Shown piece after piece: positions 27,317-37,300 of a stretch of 64,000 nt of DNA. Every line of letters starts with the position of its first letter. Within the stretch, counting starts at the first letter, position 1. The notes beneath the pieces are model-generated. The model worked only from the letters and a program-made list of their open reading frames with translations, made no database searches and had not been told where the DNA came from. Position numbers and translations under genes: made by a program. Source of the stretch: Flectobacillus rivi (GTDB taxonomy: Bacteria > Bacteroidota > Bacteroidia > Cytophagales > Spirosomataceae); contig NZ_JASHIE010000015.1 in assembly GCF_030056655.1 (NCBI RefSeq), positions 62,001-126,000 on the forward strand. Reading direction: 5' to 3'.

Positions 27317-28000
27317 TTATTTCAATAAATGTTCTTGTATCTTGAAAATATCAGACTTGATTTGGTCTACAAAGAAATCGTGTGTAACCTGATACCCTGC
27401 TTTGTTATTATTGATTTTAGCACTTTGTTCTTCAATATCTCCCGATACTTTCTCTATAGTGCTATTATTTTGTTCTATTTTCTTTTGTAAAGCAATAATC
27501 TGCTCGGCCATTTGCTTGTTTTCATCTTGCATTTGTTTTACCTGATTTTGCAGATTGCCCACACGCTCTTTAATAGCTGCGTCGGCATCTTTCAGAAAGG
27601 CCGTTTTATCATTTTCAAGTATTTGGACATATTGATTGGCTGTATTGACCAATATATTAATGTCCGAAACTCCTCCCATGGTTCTAAAACTTGCCCAAGC
27701 AGCCTGAAACTGTTTTTCCTCTGATAAGCCTAAGCCCGACAAACTTTTCATGGTTTGCATAAACTCAAAATAGTCGGCACCCGGAAGATTGGCTTTTTCG
27801 AGTAGTTGCACAAAATGGTCAACAAACTTCTTATCCGTACTAGCATTCGTCTCTGATGGTCGTACTACATTCTGACTAACAGGTGTAGCTTGAGGCTCAG
27901 GTGTTACGCTTTGGCTGGGCGTAGCGGGCGATGATTCGGGTACATCTTGAATAAAGAAACTCAGAATTTTCTTCCCGATGCTTTTTTCTTCTGTTGACAT
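27317..28000 (-). CDS. Cytosolic coiled-coil protein of unknown function
   Basis: The ATG at 28000 (MSTEEKSIGKK) gives 227 residues and is preferred over an upstream start that would add 27 hydrophobic residues. Residues 20-60 are a Pro/Ser/Thr-rich linker, residues about 65-135 a helical domain (FVDHFVQLLEKANLPGADYFEFMQTMKSLSG), and residues 150-205 a coiled coil (LQNQVKQMQDENKQMAEQI). The stop is 77 bases before the start of the PspA-like gene, so the two likely form one operon and may interact through their coiled coils. Function is unknown. Confidence 0.65.
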   Translation of the reverse strand: MSTEEKSIGKKILSFFIQDVPESSPATPSQSVTPEPQATPVSQNVVRPSETNASTDKKFVDHFVQLLEKANLPGADYFEFMQTMKSLSGLGLSEEKQFQAAWASFRTMGGVSDINILVNTANQYVQILENDKTAFLKDADAAIKERVGNLQNQVKQMQDENKQMAEQIIALQKKIEQNNSTIEKVSGDIEEQSAKINNNKAGYQVTHDFFVDQIKSDIFKIQEHLLK

Positions 28001-28609
28001 AGTTTTGATTTTGAGGATAAAGTATAATGTAGATTTGTAAAGAATGAAATTTACAAAATCTTCTCGAATTACTTGATACAATATTATACAGTCGAGGGCT
28101 GTCCTGTAAGAAAGATTGTAAGAATGGTATGCGGACTTTAAGAATGGCTACAGGATTTGATGGATATTGTGTAATTTGAAAATTTGACGATTTGAAAATA
28201 GAAAGGACTCATTTCTCTTTGTGCCTTTGCTCCTGCAACCCTCTATTACTTTTGAAAAAAATATTTTTTTTTCAATCTTCATGCAACATCTCTGCTTTTG
28301 CCTGCATCTTATGGATAGAATTCGCAAAGAAAAGCTCTGCCTTAACCGTTAATCCATATATCCTACCAGTTTAGTCAATATCTCAACAATTTGTACCGAG
28401 ATTTTTACCATTCAACCGACTAGACGACCGATTATGGTATTTTGTATTGCAAGGTACTGGTTAAAACACATAACTTTGATTCAAGAATTCAGCACAACAA
28501 GTACATAAAAGATTCAAAAACAGTTTTAAAATTAACTCTCAATCAAAACTTTTCTTCTTGACACGTAATCAAGCATTAAGGTTTAACTTTCTAAACATTT
28601 ATAAAAGTC
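28001..28609. other. 609-base intergenic region between divergent genes
   Basis: No credible gene is seen. It holds a short AT-rich repeat (TTTGAAAATTTGACGATTTG near 28177) that also occurs, in variants, at 3440-3475, 14976-14992 and 55858-55876. It also holds the leaders of the coiled-coil operon (left) and of the small secreted protein (right). A TTGACA-like box is at 28558, but no well-spaced -7 was found. Confidence 0.4.
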
Positions 28610-29005
28610 ATGAAAACGTTCGCTCAACTCTTCTCAATCTCTGCATTAACAGTTTTATCTGTAGTTAGTTTCGCAAACAACGACAACAGCAACGCAAATA
28701 AGACGAAGACGTTTGAAGTTGGCATGTTCAAAAGCAAAAATTCATTGAATATGAATTTGATGCTTGAAAAAGTAAAGGATAAACAAGTAAAGATTATCTT
28801 GAAAGACCCTTCGGGAAAAGTATTACACCAAGAGTATGTTGCGAAAAATACCCCTTCGTATTACGGTAAGTTTGACATGAGCCAGTTGGAAGACGGAGTT
28901 TATACTTTCGAAATCACTGACGGAACTGAGAAAATTGTTAAGACTGTAAACCTTCAGTCTCCTGAAACGCAAGAAACAACAAGAAACCTGACAGTTAATA
29001 AATAG
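28610..29005 (+). CDS. Small secreted protein, paralogue 1
   Basis: This 131-residue protein has a signal peptide (MKTFAQLFSISALTVLSVVSFA) and then an Asn/Lys-rich start and a beta-rich domain of about 90 residues with GKVLHQEYVAKNTPSYYGKFD and LEDGVYTFEITDG. The latter resembles the final strands of the T9SS-type beta-sandwich (DGVYTFEI), although the C-terminus here is longer and lacks the terminal basic residues. The protein at 29271 is a clear paralogue. It is probably periplasmic or surface-located; the role is unknown. Confidence 0.75.
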   Translation: MKTFAQLFSISALTVLSVVSFANNDNSNANKTKTFEVGMFKSKNSLNMNLMLEKVKDKQVKIILKDPSGKVLHQEYVAKNTPSYYGKFDMSQLEDGVYTFEITDGTEKIVKTVNLQSPETQETTRNLTVNK

Positions 29006-29270
29006 TCCAGTTCGAGCGCCCGACGAACGCTAGAGAATGGACACTCGGCGGTCGAGTATTGGTAAATACGAATAACCGACCGCCGATCATTCAAAGATTA
29101 CAAGTCATCAAAACCTCTTTTTTTGAATATATATAAAGGCTAAACCTCTTTTTTGAATATATAAATTGCTGAAAGCCACGAGCCGACAGCGCAGTAAAAT
29201 TCCTCTTTAATCTAATATGCTGAATGTCTGAAAAGACTGTAGGCCTCATTTAAACTTCTCATTCAATAAT

Positions 29271-29675
29271 ATGAAAACGCTCTTTAAACCTGTAGTATTA
29301 ATTTTAATGGCTTTGACTTCATTTGTCTCATTAGCCGACAATAACGACAATAGCAGTAATTACACTGCCAAAGCCAAAACATTCAGAATTGGCATGTACC
29401 AAACCAAAGGTGCCGCCAAAATGAATATCATGCTTGAAAAAATCATTGGAAAATCGGTAACGATTACCTTGAAAAACGAAGATGGCGAAATCCTAAATAC
29501 CTCCACGGTTCGTAAAAATACAGAGTCGTATCATGGTAAATTTGATATGTCTGAACTTGGTGATGGAAAATATACTTTTGAAATCAGCGATGGACATGAA
29601 ACGATTCGTAAAACTGTAGTGCTAGATACCTCTAAACCCACTACGTTGACAAGAACAATGGATGTGAATAAGTAA
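29271..29675 (+). CDS. Small secreted protein, paralogue 2
   Basis: This 134-residue protein has a signal peptide (MKTLFKPVVLILMALTSFVSLA) and the same layout as the protein at 28610: KTFRIGMYQTKGAAKMNIMLEK, ESYHGKFDMSELGDGKYTFEI, and a C-terminal VVLDTSKPTTLTRTMDVNK matching TVNLQSPE...LTVNK. Identity is moderate over the whole length, so the duplication is old. A gap of 265 bases with its own leader separates them. The gene ends in a composite palindromic terminator element. Confidence 0.75.
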   Translation: MKTLFKPVVLILMALTSFVSLADNNDNSSNYTAKAKTFRIGMYQTKGAAKMNIMLEKIIGKSVTITLKNEDGEILNTSTVRKNTESYHGKFDMSELGDGKYTFEISDGHETIRKTVVLDTSKPTTLTRTMDVNK

Positions 29676-30119
29676 GTGAGTATGAGTGCTGAATTGTGAG
29701 TGATGAGTTTTGAATATAAGTTTTTGACTACTAATATTTTACCTCATTCATTAGAATTAATTCTGCACGATTACTTAATTTTTGGAAAAGTGATGAATAA
29801 ACATGAACCATTCTGAAACTAGGATGATTCTCTCAATTTCATCAAAAAAGCGGTCGAAAATTGTTTTTTCGACCGCTTTTTTGCTACCTAACTCAGCTTA
29901 AGATACAAAGCATTACGTCTCTACAGCTAGCATACAAATTTCAACATAAATCACTCATGCACTCAATCACAAATCACTCAATGCTCAAACTCAGCTTAAG
30001 ACGCAATCATTGCGTCTCTACAGCTAGCTTACAAATTTCAACATAAATCACTCATGCACTCAATCACAAATCACTCAATACTTGCACTGCATTACGTTTC
30101 TACAGCTAGCTTACAAATT
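29676..30119 (+). repeat. Composite palindromic element, copy 2, with partly tandem right arm
   Basis: The core terminator at 29844-29882 (AAAAAAGCGGTCGAAAA / TTTTTTCGACCGCTTTTTT) ends the upstream gene and can act for terC on the other strand. To its right lie two and a half tandem units of about 98 bases (29892-29989, 29990-30080, 30081-30119). Each has an ACGCAAT...ATTGCGTCTCTACAG module, ACAAATTTCAACATAAATC and a CACTCATGCACTCAATCAC arm. The second unit holds a perfect AGACGCAAT c ATTGCGTCT palindrome (29999-30017). Confidence 0.7.
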
Positions 30120-30807
30120 ATTTACTCGTTTTTCTAATCTGCATCATATTCACAAAGAATGAAAATGCCATTGAGAAATAGATATATTGCTTAGGAATAT
30201 GAAAATCTAATCCTTCGGCAATTAGCGTAACCCCAATCATCATTAGAAAACATAGGGCTAAAATCTTTAAAGAAGGATGCTTACTAATAAAGCTACTGAT
30301 TGCCCCTGCCACCGCTAGCATAATCGATATAGACACAATTACAGCGGCATACATCACCCACAACTCATCTACCAAACCCACTGCCGTAATAATACTGTCA
30401 ATCGAAAAGACTAAATCTAGTAACAAAATTTGTCCGATAATTTTGACAAATGATTTGGGTACTGGTGTCGAACTAGCGTGCTCTCCCTCTTCAGTTTTTT
30501 CAAAAATCTCTTTGTTACTTTTATACAGTAAGAAAAAGCCCCCTGCAATAAGAATTAAGTCTTTTCCCGAAAAATCTATTCCCGAAACCGTCATTAAGGT
30601 TTTATCGAGCTTCATGATCCAGCTAATACCTGCCAATAAGATTAGACGCAAAACTAGCGCAAGACTCAAACCTACCAATCTTGCTTTTTTACGATTTTCA
30701 GGAGGGAGTTTATCAGAAAGAATAGAAATAAAAATAATGTTGTCGATACCCAAAACGATTTCAAGTACAATCAGGGTAAGCAGTGAAATAAGAATTTCAG
30801 TTGTCAT
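30118..30807 (-). CDS. TerC-family integral membrane protein
   Basis: This 229-residue protein has seven predicted helices and the TerC signatures LEIVLGIDNIIFISIL (with the acidic IDN in helix 2) and LLLDLVFSIDSIITAVGL. TerC proteins are inner-membrane proteins linked to tellurite resistance and, more recently, to metal (manganese) export and loading of secreted proteins. No other ter genes are nearby, so this is the common stand-alone form. The stop codon lies inside the last base pairs of the neighbouring repeat array. Confidence 0.93.
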   Translation of the reverse strand: MTTEILISLLTLIVLEIVLGIDNIIFISILSDKLPPENRKKARLVGLSLALVLRLILLAGISWIMKLDKTLMTVSGIDFSGKDLILIAGGFFLLYKSNKEIFEKTEEGEHASSTPVPKSFVKIIGQILLLDLVFSIDSIITAVGLVDELWVMYAAVIVSISIMLAVAGAISSFISKHPSLKILALCFLMMIGVTLIAEGLDFHIPKQYIYFSMAFSFFVNMMQIRKTSK

Positions 30808-31020
30808 TGTTTATTTGTCTGTTTGAAAGGAGTTAACGTCTCAAAACATTGGACATTTCCTTTGCTATTTGAACATGCAAGTTATACCAAAAGTTAGCGC
30901 TTCTGGATTAGATTTCGGTTAGATTTTGGTTTAACAAATCATTAACACATAGGGGCAAAATATGCAGATTCTTACACCCGTTTTATAGTCAAATTCTCAA
31001 TCAAAAATCAATTAAGTGCT

Positions 31021-31518
31021 ATGAAACGTAACATATTTCTTTCCACTATTGCTATCTTGAGCCTAGGGCTTGTACTGGTTGCAAGCTCTACTTTTGCTCA
31101 AGGATATGACCGTCGCGATGACTATAACAGAAATAATCCTTACAATGACAATCGCTATGATGACTATTCGAGAAATACACCTAGCCGTGAGTTTCCATTA
31201 GATCCTCGTAACCCTTATGATGAACGTAGTAGAGTTTTTGATACACGAAATCCTTACGACCCTCGTCCAGTATATGACAATCATTCGCATGGTCGTTATA
31301 ATGATTATGATTACCGTTGCAATTGCGATACCTATAGTTATTGCTCACATCGCCAACAATGGGCTAATCGTTATTTTCCTGTAGATCCACGTAATCCATA
31401 CGATATTCGCAACAACCCTAGAAGATTTGATTCTTATTCATATAACAATCGCCGCGGACGTGAACGTGTCGTAATTGTTGTGCCAGAAAGAGGTCATCAT
31501 CATCGCCGTGATTGGTAA
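31021..31518 (+). CDS. Secreted low-complexity protein with DPRNPYD repeats
   Basis: This 165-residue protein has a signal peptide (MKRNIFLSTIAILSLGLVLVASSTFAQ). The mature part is rich in Asp, Arg, Asn, Tyr and Pro and contains three related motifs: LDPRNPYDERS, FDTRNPYDPRP and VDPRNPYDIR. A Cys-rich patch (CNCDTYSYC) and a final HHHRRDW follow. It is likely an exported matrix-type or metal-binding protein, but no family is recognised. The gene is monocistronic, with a long hairpin terminator shared with the convergent acylase gene. Confidence 0.65.
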   Translation: MKRNIFLSTIAILSLGLVLVASSTFAQGYDRRDDYNRNNPYNDNRYDDYSRNTPSREFPLDPRNPYDERSRVFDTRNPYDPRPVYDNHSHGRYNDYDYRCNCDTYSYCSHRQQWANRYFPVDPRNPYDIRNNPRRFDSYSYNNRRGRERVVIVVPERGHHHRRDW

Positions 31519-31540
31519 GAGTTTTGGAGTGAACAGTAGC

Positions 31541-31596
31541 AAAGGCACAGAGGCACAAAGTGATTTATTTAGAACACTTTGTGCCTCTGTGCCTTT
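31541..31596. terminator. Bidirectional terminator with 22-bp stem
   Basis: AAAGGCACAGAGGCACAAAG (31541-31560) plus TG pairs perfectly with 31575-31596. The inner GAGGCACAAAGT / ACTTTGTGCCTC part is repeated in the terminator at 63196-63241. Confidence 0.85.
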
Positions 31597-31611
31597 GTCA
31601 CTTAACACCTT

Positions 31612-34017
31612 TTATTGATTTGGCTTCAACACCTGCTTACCTGATTTAACTTTTTCTACGTCTTCTTTTCGAATAAGTTCTCCTCTAAATTTCCCTTCTA
31701 CATACATACGAGCTTGGTCATCGTAATGTTTACTCATGAAATATCCCGATTGTCCAGTTGGATTAATACTTTGACCTTCAAAAGGTTTTGAGAAATCGAT
31801 CACACGACGCAAAGCTGGGCCATAACTAACCTTGTAATATCCTGAAGAATCAAGTGGAAAATCAAGATTATTGATTACCTCTTTACCTGCCATAGCTGGT
31901 AAAGGTCCTACATTAAAGAGTTTATTCAAAGGCTTTTGTCTACCTACAGGATGTACGTGCTCGAGCGTGTGAACTTTTTGCCAATGCCACGCCTTTTTAT
32001 CCGTTCCAAGTTGAGCCGCCAAATCTGTATAAGCCTGATTCAAAGCCGATTGAATAATCTGTGTACGAGTTTCTATATTTTTTGTATCCTTATTATCCCA
32101 CCATTTAGAAGTATCATTAACGATAAAGTTTTGTAAAGAACGCTTCATAGTTTGAGAATTGATAAACGCTTTGAATCCTTCAGCACCAAGTTCGTCTTTG
32201 AAAGTAGCCTCGTACATACGATACAAAAATCTGTAATAAATTGTTGGTTCGATGTCTTCCAAATCGTGTGTACCATCCCAAGTCAGGAGTTCTGTATGTC
32301 CTGTTGATTTAATAATTGGAGCAATACTTTGAATCACAGTTGGCGCCATAGCGCTTTTATGCTCAGTAATCATCTGGTGCATATCCTCTGTAGTCCAATC
32401 ATTTTTGGGCGTATTGAGCAACTGTTTGATACGAGTCGCACGATCTGGCGCAACATAGTAACCCGCTACCAAGCCTGTACCCATATCCTCAGGTTGGTTA
32501 TTGGCAGAGTACACAAAACCGCTAGCAGGATTTACAGCATGTGGATTTTGAGAAAAATCTAACCAGCCCTCTATCTCATCTTTGCCACTAGCACCATCCA
32601 GAATCATATAAGGCTTTACATGAGCAGGACGCTTAGGGAGTTTTGCCGACGCCCACCAAGCAATATTGCCTTTGGCATCGCCATACATTACATTCAGACC
32701 AGGGAAATGAATCATCGAAGCAGCAGCTTCCGCTTGTTTAACATCGGTAGCATGAGCCAAATCATAAAAGACTTTTAGAGAACGGTCAGGAAATTGTGTT
32801 AATACCCACCACAAGGCAACAGGCGATTTTTCATGAACAAACTTTTTATCAAACTCATTAATCAAAACGCCATGTCTCGACGAGCGATATTGCACTGCTA
32901 CATCGGGTTTTCCTTTTACTTTTATGACTTCTTTTCTAATCGTCAAATCTTCCCAATGGTCTTTAAACCAAACCTGATTGGCATTAGCAGGATTTATTTT
33001 TTCTCTATAAAAATCAACATCATCATTTTCAAACATCGTTAAGCCCCAGCCAGCTTTATCATTATGCCCAATCACAGCCATAGGAATACCAGCGATGAAG
33101 TTTCCATAAAAGTTTTGATTAGGATAAACCAAATTAGCCTCAAAAAACACCGAAGGTTGAGAAAAAGCAATATGGGTATCATTACTAAAAATCACACCTT
33201 TACTTTTTGTTTTACTTCCAGCCACAACCCATGAGTTTGAACCATGAAACGTAGGAAAAGGCGCTGCTTTTTGTAATTCAAGTACTTGGTTGCCCAATGC
33301 CAACAGATTTTGTACGGATTCGGCACCTTTGCGAAGCGCTATTTCTTTTTCATTGCCTTTTGTAACAGGGATTTTCTCCGCATTGGTTGCCCAAGTTGTT
33401 ACTAAATCCTTGGTATATTCTTCGCCAAGACTTTGTTGGATATAGGTCATCAAAGGATCTGTGCGAAAAGCATCCGCAAAAGAAAAGCCCATATATCCTT
33501 GAATAATATGTAAATCTAGATTTGAAAAAGGCGTTTTCGGAATTTTCAAAAGTTCAAATTCTACGGGCGTATCTCCATTTTCGATAAAAGCATTGACGCC
33601 ATTCACATACGCCGAAGCGGCTTTGACATAGCCTTCATTTTTAGGATACTGTGCGATGGTTTGTTCTGCATATTTTCTAAAACCAAGACTTCTGAAAAAC
33701 TTATCACTTTCCAATGCCATATCGCCAAATACCTCCGAGAGGCGTCCATCTGCCAAGCGACGAAGGGCTTCCATCTGGAAAAGTCTTTCTTGTGCATGCA
33801 CATAGCCCAACGCGAAATAGGCGTCTTCTTCCGTTTGAGCATAAATATGAGGGATTCCAAAATCATCCCATAGTACCTCCACGGGTTGTGAGAGTCCTTG
33901 TAGATTTATTTCTTGGTCATGATTTGCCACTTTAGACTTGAGCCAGACAAATACTCCTAGCCCCAATAGCACGACTACGATAAGTAGCCCCATTAAAATT
34001 CGTTTGATAAGACGCAT
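31612..34017 (-). CDS. Penicillin acylase (S45) family amidase
   Basis: This 801-residue protein has an N-terminal hydrophobic anchor (residues 7-27) and the Ntn-hydrolase architecture of peptidase family S45. The alpha-chain region is about 45-230, followed by a linker and the autocatalytic site HGSNSWVVAGSK, where Ser 260 becomes the nucleophile at the N-terminus of the beta chain. Family members hydrolyse amide bonds of beta-lactams or of N-acyl-homoserine lactones; quorum-signal acylases belong here, but the substrate cannot be read from sequence. It is periplasmic, based on the anchor and family. It is monocistronic and converges on the DPRNPYD gene. Confidence 0.92.
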   Translation of the reverse strand: MRLIKRILMGLLIVVVLLGLGVFVWLKSKVANHDQEINLQGLSQPVEVLWDDFGIPHIYAQTEEDAYFALGYVHAQERLFQMEALRRLADGRLSEVFGDMALESDKFFRSLGFRKYAEQTIAQYPKNEGYVKAASAYVNGVNAFIENGDTPVEFELLKIPKTPFSNLDLHIIQGYMGFSFADAFRTDPLMTYIQQSLGEEYTKDLVTTWATNAEKIPVTKGNEKEIALRKGAESVQNLLALGNQVLELQKAAPFPTFHGSNSWVVAGSKTKSKGVIFSNDTHIAFSQPSVFFEANLVYPNQNFYGNFIAGIPMAVIGHNDKAGWGLTMFENDDVDFYREKINPANANQVWFKDHWEDLTIRKEVIKVKGKPDVAVQYRSSRHGVLINEFDKKFVHEKSPVALWWVLTQFPDRSLKVFYDLAHATDVKQAEAAASMIHFPGLNVMYGDAKGNIAWWASAKLPKRPAHVKPYMILDGASGKDEIEGWLDFSQNPHAVNPASGFVYSANNQPEDMGTGLVAGYYVAPDRATRIKQLLNTPKNDWTTEDMHQMITEHKSAMAPTVIQSIAPIIKSTGHTELLTWDGTHDLEDIEPTIYYRFLYRMYEATFKDELGAEGFKAFINSQTMKRSLQNFIVNDTSKWWDNKDTKNIETRTQIIQSALNQAYTDLAAQLGTDKKAWHWQKVHTLEHVHPVGRQKPLNKLFNVGPLPAMAGKEVINNLDFPLDSSGYYKVSYGPALRRVIDFSKPFEGQSINPTGQSGYFMSKHYDDQARMYVEGKFRGELIRKEDVEKVKSGKQVLKPNQ

Positions 34018-34340
34018 AGTTTTTACAAGGTTTTAGTACAAAACATAAAGCTATAAGCTAGTTGTGTGATTTGCTTTTTTGTACCTTTTCTAAAGTTATT
34101 TAAGTGAATTAAAGTTAAAGTGCTTGCATATAGGCACTCATACAAATTTAGTCTTTTCTGTCACAACTCAACTACCCTCGTAGTGTCTAAAAACTATCCT
34201 AATTCAACTTTTTTTATTTATATTCAACCACAATTACAGAACAGTATAGAACACAAGTTGTTTTTTGGTTAATTTTGGTATTATTCAAAAACGTATTTAT
34301 CTATATTGGTTTCTTTCAAACTATCCAATTACAATTTATT
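34018..34340. promoter_or_regulatory. Divergent promoter region (penicillin acylase / ThuA fusion)
   Basis: A TAATTTTG (34270-34277) matches the Bacteroidota -7 box 64 bases before the ATG of the rightward gene. A good -33 TTTG at 19 bases is not seen. Nothing else is recognisable in this 323-base gap. Confidence 0.4.
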
Positions 34341-37300
34341 ATGAAAAAATTAAGGCTCGCCTTAATGGCTCTCTTCTCTTTAGCCATTCTCTCTCTAAAG
34401 GCACAGACCTCCAATCCTTTGCAGGGCAAAAAAGTGCTAGTGTTTTCTAAAACTGCTGGCTTTCGACATAGCTCAATTCCTTATGGTATTAAGGGCATGC
34501 AAGACCTAGGTCAGAAATACGGCTTTGCCGTAGATACTACCGAAAATGCTACAAAATTCACAGAGGATAACCTCAAGAAATATGCTGTAGTGATATTCAT
34601 GAGTACTACAGGCGATGTACTCAATCCTGCACAACAAATAGCTTTTGAGCGCTATATCCAAGCGGGAGGCGGTTTTATGGGTGTGCATGCAGCATCAGAT
34701 ACTGAATATGACTGGCCTTGGTACGGCAAGCTAGTTGGAGGCTACTTTAATGGTCACCCTGGCAAAAATGTATCGAATGTTCAGATGGGTAAATTTACAG
34801 TAACCGACAAAAACCATATTTCGACAGGTACATTGCCTACAACTTTTGAAAGAAAAGATGAATTCTATGATTTCAAAGAGTTTAACAAAGATGTTAAAGT
34901 GTTGATTACTCTTGACGAAAAATCTTACCAAGAAGGTAAAATGGGCGATTTCCACCCTATGTCTTGGTATCACGAATACGATGGCGGTCGTGCATTTTAC
35001 ACTAACTGGGGACATACACATGAGACTTTCTCAGACGAAATTCCGATGAGTCATATTTGGGGAGGCTTGCAATGGGCAGCTTCTGGCTCGGCACTAGATT
35101 ACTCAAAAGCTCGTAGCGAATATGCGCCAGAAGAAAACCGTTTTACTAAAATTGTATTAGACAAAAACCTTGATGAGCCAACAGAATTGGCTGTTTTGGA
35201 TAATGGTAAAGTATTATTTACAGAAAGAAAAGGTTTATTAAAGGTATATAACCCCGTTACGAAAAAAACCAAAGTCGCAGCTGATTTGCGTGTATATTCA
35301 AAATTTGAGTACGGTTTGATGGGTTTGAATATTGACCCAAAATACAACCAAAACAAATGGATTTACTTATTTTACAGTCCATCGTATGAAGTTGCTGGTG
35401 CAGATACCGCCAACAGACTTTCAAGATTTGTTTATGATGATGTAAAAGATACATTGGTATTTTCTTCCGAAAAAACGTTATTGAGAGTTCCTGTAAAACG
35501 TACTGACTGTTGTCACACTGGTGGTTCTATCGAATGGGATAGCAAAGGAAACTTGTACCTTTCAGCAGGAGACGACACCAATCCATTTGCCTCAGAAGGC
35601 TTTGCTCCGATCGACAATCGTGCGGGTCGTGCGGGTTGGGATGCTCGTGCTACGTCATCAAACACCAATGATTTGAGAGGAAAAATCTTAAGAATTAAAC
35701 CTACTGACGACGGTTCTTACACGATTCCTGAAGGCAACCTTTTCCCTGTGGGTACTGAAAAAACGCGTCCTGAAATTTATGTAATGGGTAACCGTAACCC
35801 TTATCGTATTTCGGTAGATAAACACACTGGTTATTTGTATTGGGGAGAAGTTGGTCCAGATGCAGGTGAAAACTCAGACAAATATGGTCCTCGTGGTCAT
35901 GATGAAGTAAACCAAGCTCGTAAAGCTGGTTATTTTGGTTGGCCATTGTTTGTTGCTGACAACCGTGCTTATAATCAGCGCAATTTCGAAGACAATTCAG
36001 TTGGTAGCAAGTTTGACCCATTGAAGCCTATCAACGATTCTCCACATAATACGGGTTTGAGAGAATTGCCTCCAGCACAAAAAGCCTTTATTTATTACCC
36101 TTATGCAGACTCACCAGAGTTTGGTCCTATTGTTGGCAAAGGCGGACGTAATGCTATGGGCGGTCCTGTGTATTATATCAATGACTATCAAAACTCGAAT
36201 GTCAAGTTTCCTAAATACTTTGACGGAAAATTCTTTGCTTATGACTGGGCACGTGACTTTATCAATATCGTTACGATGAAACCAAATGGTGATTTTGTTT
36301 CGATGGAGCGCTTCATGCCAAATACGGTATTTAGCCACCCAATGGATATGCAATTTGCTAAAGATGGAGCTTTATATGTGTTGGAGTATGGGCAAAACTG
36401 GTTTGCTCAAAATGAAGATGCACGTTTGTCACGTATCGAGTTTAATGCTGGCAACCGTAAGCCTGTAGTCCAAATTAGTGCTGATAAGATAGCTGGTGCT
36501 GTACCACTCAAAGTAAATTTCTCTTCCGTAGGTACAAAAGATTTCGATGGCGATGTGCTTAGTTACGAATGGTCATTCGCAAAAGGCGCACCAAAAAGTA
36601 AGCTGAACAATCCTAGTTTTACTTTTACAAAACCAGGTATTTATCAGGCTACGCTCAAAGTAAAAGATGTGGCAGGTAATGTATCAGAAGCTTCTGTAGA
36701 AATCAAAGTAGGAAATGATATTCCGAAAGTAGCCTTGACTATTAAAGGCAACAAGTCTTTCTATTGGAATGATGAGAAAGTAGCTTACGAAGTAAAAGTT
36801 GCTGATAAGGAAGATGGTTCGTTGGATAACAAAAAAATCAAAGCGGAAGATGTACAAGTAAATATCGACTATCTTGAAGGATTTGATAAAACCATCATTG
36901 CTCAGGGTCACCAACAAAATATGAGCGTATTGTCAGGCAAGCGCTTGATTGAATTGTCTGACTGTAAAGCTTGTCACTCGCTAGACAAAAAATCTATCGG
37001 ACCAGCTTATAAAGAAGTAGCCAAGAAATACAAAGGTGCTTTCCAAATCGAAGGTAAACTTTCTGACAAAATCATCAAAGGTGGTGGTGGCGTTTGGGGC
37101 GAACAAGCTATGGCTGCCCACCCACAAGTAAGCAAAGCAGATGCTACTGAAATGGTAAAATACATCTTATCATTGGCAGATGACAGCAAAGCAAGCAAGC
37201 CTGTAAAAGGTGAATACTTGACGAAAGATACTGGTAAAGCTGGTACTTATATTTTCTCAGCTAGTTATACCGATAAAGGCGCTGGAAGTTTAGGCTCTCA

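Noticed and set aside
29861..30046. 61-codon frame within the repeat array
   Set aside because: It reads through the terminator and tandem palindromic repeats and is best explained as repeat DNA.
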